From Chloroflexota bacterium (GTDB lineage: Bacteria; Chloroflexota; Dehalococcoidia; JACQGW01): 9,363 nt of DNA. The first letter of the stretch is position 1. Each line of letters starts with the position of its first letter. Below, piece after piece: positions 6,722 to 9,363 of this stretch. A program made the translations under genes and the position numbers. The notes under the pieces were generated by a model. That model made no database searches. It had not been told where the DNA came from and was given only the letters and a program-made list of their open reading frames with translations. Location of the stretch: the NCBI GenBank assembly GCA_016199325.1, contig JACQGW010000051.1, positions 1-9,363 of the forward strand, given 5' to 3'.

Positions 6722-6799
6722 GGGAAGCCCGAAACGAAGACCGAGATGAAGACCGAGATGAAGCCCTAGATGAAGCCCTAGATGAAGACCGAGATGAAG
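6722..6799 (+). repeat. 12-bp tandem array between fakA and fakB
   Basis: Phased on ATG, the core units are ACGAAGACCGAG (6734-6745), ATGAAGACCGAG (6746-6757), ATGAAGCCCTAG (6758-6769 and 6770-6781) and ATGAAGACCGAG (6782-6793). A degenerate unit GGGAAGCCCGAA (6722-6733) precedes them and a partial ATGAAG (6794-6799) follows. The period is exactly four codons. ATG recurs at 6746, 6758, 6770, 6782 and 6794, with TAG at 6767 and 6779. All are out of frame with the fakB start at 6822. The gap is long for adjacent genes of one pathway, and the array fills over half of it. It looks like a variable-number tandem repeat. Confidence 0.9.
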
Positions 6800-6821
6800 T
6801 CTCGCAGGGGGAGAAGCTGCC

Positions 6822-7655
6822 ATGGCCCAGGAAGTCCGTATCATCACCGATTCGACCGCCGACCTGCCGGCCGACATCGTCCAGAAGCTCGGCATCACCG
6901 TCGTCCCGCTGGACGTCCGGTTCGGCGAGGAGGTTTTCCAGGATGGGGTCGAGCTGGCGCCGGCCCAGTTCTACGACCGGCTGGTTCGATCGCCACACCG
7001 ACCGTCGACCAACCAGCCGTCGGTCGGGCGCTTTGTCGGGGCGTACCGGCGCCTGGCGCCCGGCCCGATCGTGTCGATCCACCTCGCCGCCACTTTCAGC
7101 GGGACCATGAACTCGGCGCTCGGCGCGGTCCGTGAGCTTCCCGATCTGCCCATCACGGTAATCGACTCCCAGACGGTAACGATGGGCCTGGGTTGTCTGG
7201 TCATGGCGGCGGCGAGAGCGGCACGGCAGGGCGCAACGGCCGCCGAGGTGGCCGAGGTGGTTCAAGCGTCGATTCCCAGGACGCGCGTCTTCGCGGCGCT
7301 CGATACCCTCGAGTTCCTCCGCCGCGGCGGCCGGATCGGCCCCACAGCGGCGTTCCTCGGAACGCTGCTGAACGTCAAGCCCATCATCCAGGTCCAGGGC
7401 GGCCAGGTCCTGCCGGTCGAGAAGGTGCGGACCCAGACGCGGGCGATCCAGCGGCTGGAGGAGATCGTCCGGGGCATGGGCGACGTTCAGGAGCTGGCGA
7501 TCCTTCACAGCGGCCGGCCCGACCTGGCGGAGCGGCTGCGGCAGGCGCTGGCCGACCGCCACCCGGTCGAGCTGACGCCCATCGCCGAGATCGGGACGGT
7601 GGTGGCGACGCACGCCGGCCCCGGGGCGGTCGGCGTCGGCGCGCTGCTCCGCTAG
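6822..7655 (+). CDS. fakB: DegV family fatty-acid-binding protein (FakB-like)
   Basis: DegV/FakB proteins bind a fatty acid and present its carboxylate to FakA for phosphorylation. The length of 277 residues is normal. Family motifs are TDSTADLP (9-16), STNQPS (62-67, usually TSQPS), LEFLRRGGRIG (near 163-173), the KVRT block, and THAGPGAVG with H264, matching the conserved His of the family. The segment usually written SSxLSGT reads HLAATFSGT here (87-95): both Ser residues, one of which contacts the carboxylate in staphylococcal FakB as I recall it, are Ala. ATG 6822 is chosen for GGGGAG 8 nt upstream. The position directly after fakA supports a FakB role; with distant DegV proteins the ligand is often unknown. 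The downstream peptidase gene follows after 9 bp. Confidence 0.9.
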   Translation: MAQEVRIITDSTADLPADIVQKLGITVVPLDVRFGEEVFQDGVELAPAQFYDRLVRSPHRPSTNQPSVGRFVGAYRRLAPGPIVSIHLAATFSGTMNSALGAVRELPDLPITVIDSQTVTMGLGCLVMAAARAARQGATAAEVAEVVQASIPRTRVFAALDTLEFLRRGGRIGPTAAFLGTLLNVKPIIQVQGGQVLPVEKVRTQTRAIQRLEEIVRGMGDVQELAILHSGRPDLAERLRQALADRHPVELTPIAEIGTVVATHAGPGAVGVGALLR

Positions 7656-7664
7656 GCCGACCCC

Positions 7665-8897
7665 ATGCTGCTTCTCCCGCCGGACCGCTACCCCCTGACG
7701 CCGGGGGCCGAGCTAGCCGATCGAACCGAGCGCCTCCAGGCCGCCCTCGCCGCGGCCGGTCTGGACGCGGCGCTGATCGTCCAGCGCACCGACCTCGCCT
7801 TCTTCGCGGGAACGACCCAGCAGGCGCATCTGATCGTTCCGGCAAGCGGCGCACCGCTCCTGCTCGTCCGCAAGAGCTTCGAGCGCGCGGCGGCCGAGAC
7901 GGCGCTCGCCGACGTCGAGCCGCTGCCGGGCCTGCGCGAGCTACCGGATCGCGTGCGCTCCCTCCTGGGCGGCCCGCCGGCCCGTCTGGGCCTGGAGCTG
8001 GACGTGCTGCCCGCGGCGCAGTACTTGCGTTATGTCGAGCTTTTCCCGAGTGTGCGCTTCGCCGACGTCGCGCCGCTGGTCCGGCGCGTGCGGGCGGTCA
8101 AGTCGCCGTACGAAATCGACCTGATCCGGACCTCGGCGGCGCTCGGCGACCGGATCCTCGCGCAGACGCCGGCCCTGTTGCGGCCGGGGATGACCGAGCT
8201 GGAGCTGGCCGCCGAGCTGGAGGCGTTTGCCCGCCGGAACGGCCACGAGGGCCTGGTTCGCTTCCGCGCCTTCAACCAGGAGCTGTTCTACGGCCAGGTC
8301 GCCGCCGGACCGGCGGCAGCCGTGCCCAGCTTCGGCGAGACGCCACTCGCCGGCCTCGGCCCGAACCCGTGCATCGCCCAATCGGCATCGCATCGGCCGA
8401 TCGGCCGCGACGAGGCGGTGATCGTCGACTACGTCGCCGTGCGCAACGGCTATCTCTCCGACCAGACACGGTTGTTCTGGATCGGGTCGCTGCCGCCGGT
8501 GCCGGCGCGCGCGCAGCAGGTCGCGTGCGAGATCGAGGCGGCCGTCCGGGAGATGGCACGGCCTGGCGTCGAATGGAGTGCCGTGTACCGGACGGCCCTG
8601 GCCATCGCCGAGCGCGCCGGGCTGGCCGAGCACTTCATGGGCTTCGGCCCGAATCGCGTCGGCTTCGTCGGTCACGGCGTCGGCCTGGAGATCGACGAGC
8701 TGCCCATCCTGGGGCGCGGGCGCGACGAGCCCCTCGCTGCCGGCATGGTCGTCGCCGTCGAGCCGAAGTTCGTCTTTCCCGGCCTCGGCGCCGCCGGCGT
8801 CGAAAACACGTACGTCGTGACCGAGACGGGGCTCGACTCGTTGAATAGGTATCCGCTCGGCGGTGACCAGCCGGCCTCTCCTGGCGGGTCGAGGTAG
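7665..8897 (+). CDS. M24 family metallopeptidase (Xaa-Pro peptidase-like)
   Basis: This is a cytoplasmic pita-bread metallopeptidase, probably cleaving Xaa-Pro or related peptides. It has 410 residues: a creatinase-type N-terminal domain (about 10-145) and an M24 catalytic domain (about 155-395). All five metal ligands are visible: D255 in VIVDYVAV, D266 in GYLSDQTR, H337 in FVGHGVGLEIDE, E366 in VAVEPKF and E380 in GVENTYVV. It should therefore be active. ATG 7665 lies 9 bp after the fakB stop and lacks a clear Shine-Dalgarno, suggesting translational coupling. No alternative start with a better site was noticed. No signal peptide is seen. The family is common and its physiological substrate cannot be inferred; linkage to the fatty acid kinase genes is probably just operon packing. 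Creatinase-like or prolidase specificity cannot be excluded. Confidence 0.92.
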   Translation: MLLLPPDRYPLTPGAELADRTERLQAALAAAGLDAALIVQRTDLAFFAGTTQQAHLIVPASGAPLLLVRKSFERAAAETALADVEPLPGLRELPDRVRSLLGGPPARLGLELDVLPAAQYLRYVELFPSVRFADVAPLVRRVRAVKSPYEIDLIRTSAALGDRILAQTPALLRPGMTELELAAELEAFARRNGHEGLVRFRAFNQELFYGQVAAGPAAAVPSFGETPLAGLGPNPCIAQSASHRPIGRDEAVIVDYVAVRNGYLSDQTRLFWIGSLPPVPARAQQVACEIEAAVREMARPGVEWSAVYRTALAIAERAGLAEHFMGFGPNRVGFVGHGVGLEIDELPILGRGRDEPLAAGMVVAVEPKFVFPGLGAAGVENTYVVTETGLDSLNRYPLGGDQPASPGGSR

Positions 8898-8911
8898 AAG
8901 ACGGGTCGCCC

Positions 8912-8935
8912 CGCAGAGACGCAGAGAACGCAAAG
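8912..8935. repeat. short degenerate CGCAGAGA direct repeat
   Basis: CGCAGAGA occurs twice in tandem (8912-8919, 8920-8927), followed by the related ACGCAAAG (8928-8935). It lies in the 68-bp gap between the peptidase gene and recG. A GGAGGA at 8944-8949 is too far (16 nt) from the recG ATG to be a good ribosome-binding site for it. Its function is unknown. Confidence 0.6.
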
Positions 8936-8965
8936 CAGCGCGCGGAGGAATCCCCGGCGGTTCCG

Positions 8966-9363
8966 ATGGACGAACTGATCGAGCGACTAAGGAAGATCCT
9001 CGAGCACGAGCGGCGGACGGGCTGCGGCGACGTCGTCGTCAGCCGCGGCCTCGAAGGTTTCCTGCACCACTGGTCCGCGGAGGCGGTGGAGGCCGCCGGG
9101 GGCACGCCGTGGCAGGAGCGCGTCCGGGCTTTCGCGGCGAATCTGCCGGCCTATCGGGCGATGCAGCCCGCTCAGCGCGCCGGCTGGATTGCGAACGCGC
9201 TGGCGTGGCTGAAGGAGGGCGCGGGGGGCGCGCCCTCACCCCCGGCCCCTCTCCCGCCCGGCGGGAGAGGGGAGACGAAGGGGTCGGCAGGCGGGCGAGG
9301 CGCGCCCTCACCCCCGGCCCCTCTCCCGCCGGGCGGGAGAGGGGAGAGAGGGGCACCGGGGGG
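8966..9363 (+). CDS. recG: ATP-dependent DNA helicase RecG, N-terminal part (runs off the window)
   Basis: RecG remodels stalled forks and Holliday junctions. Only the first 132 codons are present, so the wedge and helicase domains lie beyond the window. Residues 1-87 contain two helical stretches, near LIERLRKILEHERRTG and near ANALAWLKEGAG, with a GLEGFLHHW motif between. This resembles the N-terminal extension of RecG in Chloroflexota, and recG is expected here from the Bacillus-like gene order. Recognition rests on this extension and synteny, not on helicase motifs. From residue 88 the sequence becomes Pro/Gly-rich, because two 48-bp repeats are translated in frame (residues 88-103 and 112-127, GAPSPPAPLPPGGRGE both times). 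No stop occurs before the window ends. The ribosome-binding site is weak (GGCGG about 6 nt upstream). If the frame broke just beyond the window, this would be a truncated gene. Confidence 0.65.
   Translation, partial: MDELIERLRKILEHERRTGCGDVVVSRGLEGFLHHWSAEAVEAAGGTPWQERVRAFAANLPAYRAMQPAQRAGWIANALAWLKEGAGGAPSPPAPLPPGGRGETKGSAGGRGAPSPPAPLPPGGRGERGAPG
9227..9274. repeat. 48-bp palindromic (REP-like) repeat, copy 1
   Basis: The element contains a perfect 13-bp inverted repeat: CCCCTCTCCCGCC (9246-9258) and GGCGGGAGAGGGG (9260-9272), with a single central base C at 9259. It matches copy 2 (9299-9346) at 47 of 48 positions. The only difference is the central base. It lies inside the recG frame and is exactly 16 codons long. 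Similar CCCTCTCCC/GGGAGAGGG palindromes are widespread as intergenic repeats in GC-rich bacteria (established observation, not searched here). Confidence 0.9.
9299..9346. repeat. 48-bp palindromic (REP-like) repeat, copy 2
   Basis: This is the second copy, 72 bp downstream of copy 1 (24 codons), so both are read in the same frame. The arms are 9318-9330 and 9332-9344, with central base G at 9331 where copy 1 has C; the 27-bp core is thus the reverse complement of the core of copy 1. Copies are separated by 24 bp of unrelated sequence. On the RNA each copy would form a very stable hairpin inside the message. Confidence 0.9.

Noticed and set aside
6656..6898. minus-strand frame encoding a (LHLG)n repeat peptide
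   Set aside because: The repetitive peptide is only the antisense reading of the 12-bp DNA array. It overlaps the ends of fakA and fakB and has no supporting ribosome-binding site that I noticed.
4986..7613. 875-codon open frame on the minus strand
   Set aside because: It is antisense to fakA and fakB, has Arg/Asp/Gly-rich composition and no domain, and crosses the 12-bp array. It is a shadow of the plus-strand coding.
7193..8848. 551-codon plus-strand open frame overlapping fakB and the M24 peptidase
   Set aside because: It is an Arg/Pro/Gly-rich out-of-frame reading of two genes with intact catalytic motifs.
9227..9346. CRISPR array or intrinsic terminators
   Set aside because: There are only two copies with a single 24-bp spacer and a long internal palindrome, and no cas genes. 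No T-tract follows either hairpin, and both lie inside an open frame.

Overview
The window is GC-rich bacterial chromosome with tightly packed housekeeping genes. Three things suggest a member of the Chloroflexota, perhaps Thermomicrobia-like: the gene order, the style of the RecG N-terminal extension, and the short palindromic intergenic repeats. This is an inference from recognition, not from a search. No phage, plasmid, CRISPR, rRNA or tRNA signal is seen.

Left block (88-1626, minus strand): a two-domain threonylcarbamoyl-AMP synthase (TsaC/YwlC type, tRNA t6A modification) is read from a near-consensus promoter (TTGACA-N18-TATACT). It is followed by a small uncharacterised protein of about 80 residues. 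Diverging from it (1745-3799, plus strand) are a receiver-only response regulator and an alkaline-phosphatase-superfamily phosphodiesterase/phosphatase with a complete set of catalytic and metal ligands.

Central block (3800-6683): about 210 bp of intergenic DNA carries short inverted repeats, a tandem array of 7-bp units and a promoter. Then comes ribulose-phosphate 3-epimerase (rpe, plus strand). A short rpmB gene (ribosomal protein L28 with a zinc ribbon) is on the minus strand, tail to tail with rpe; a perfect 8-bp inverted repeat carries both stop codons. Diverging from rpmB is fakA (DAK2/YloV, fatty acid kinase). The order rpe > < rpmB, fakA > ... recG > resembles the Bacillus rpe-rpmB-yloU-yloV-recG region, including the reversed rpmB, but yloU is absent here.

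Right block (6684-9363, plus strand): the gap between fakA and its likely partner degV/fakB holds a 12-bp tandem array in which most units contain an ATG and some an adjacent TAG. FakA and FakB would together phosphorylate exogenous fatty acids. An M24 (Xaa-Pro peptidase-like) metallopeptidase starts 9 bp after fakB. The window ends inside a gene for the N-terminus of RecG. Its reading frame runs uninterrupted through two nearly identical 48-bp palindrome-containing repeats, each exactly 16 codons.

The window is mostly ordinary core genome. The most unusual material is the repeat DNA: palindromic elements translated inside recG, the ATG-bearing 12-bp array between fakA and fakB, and the 7-bp array upstream of rpe.
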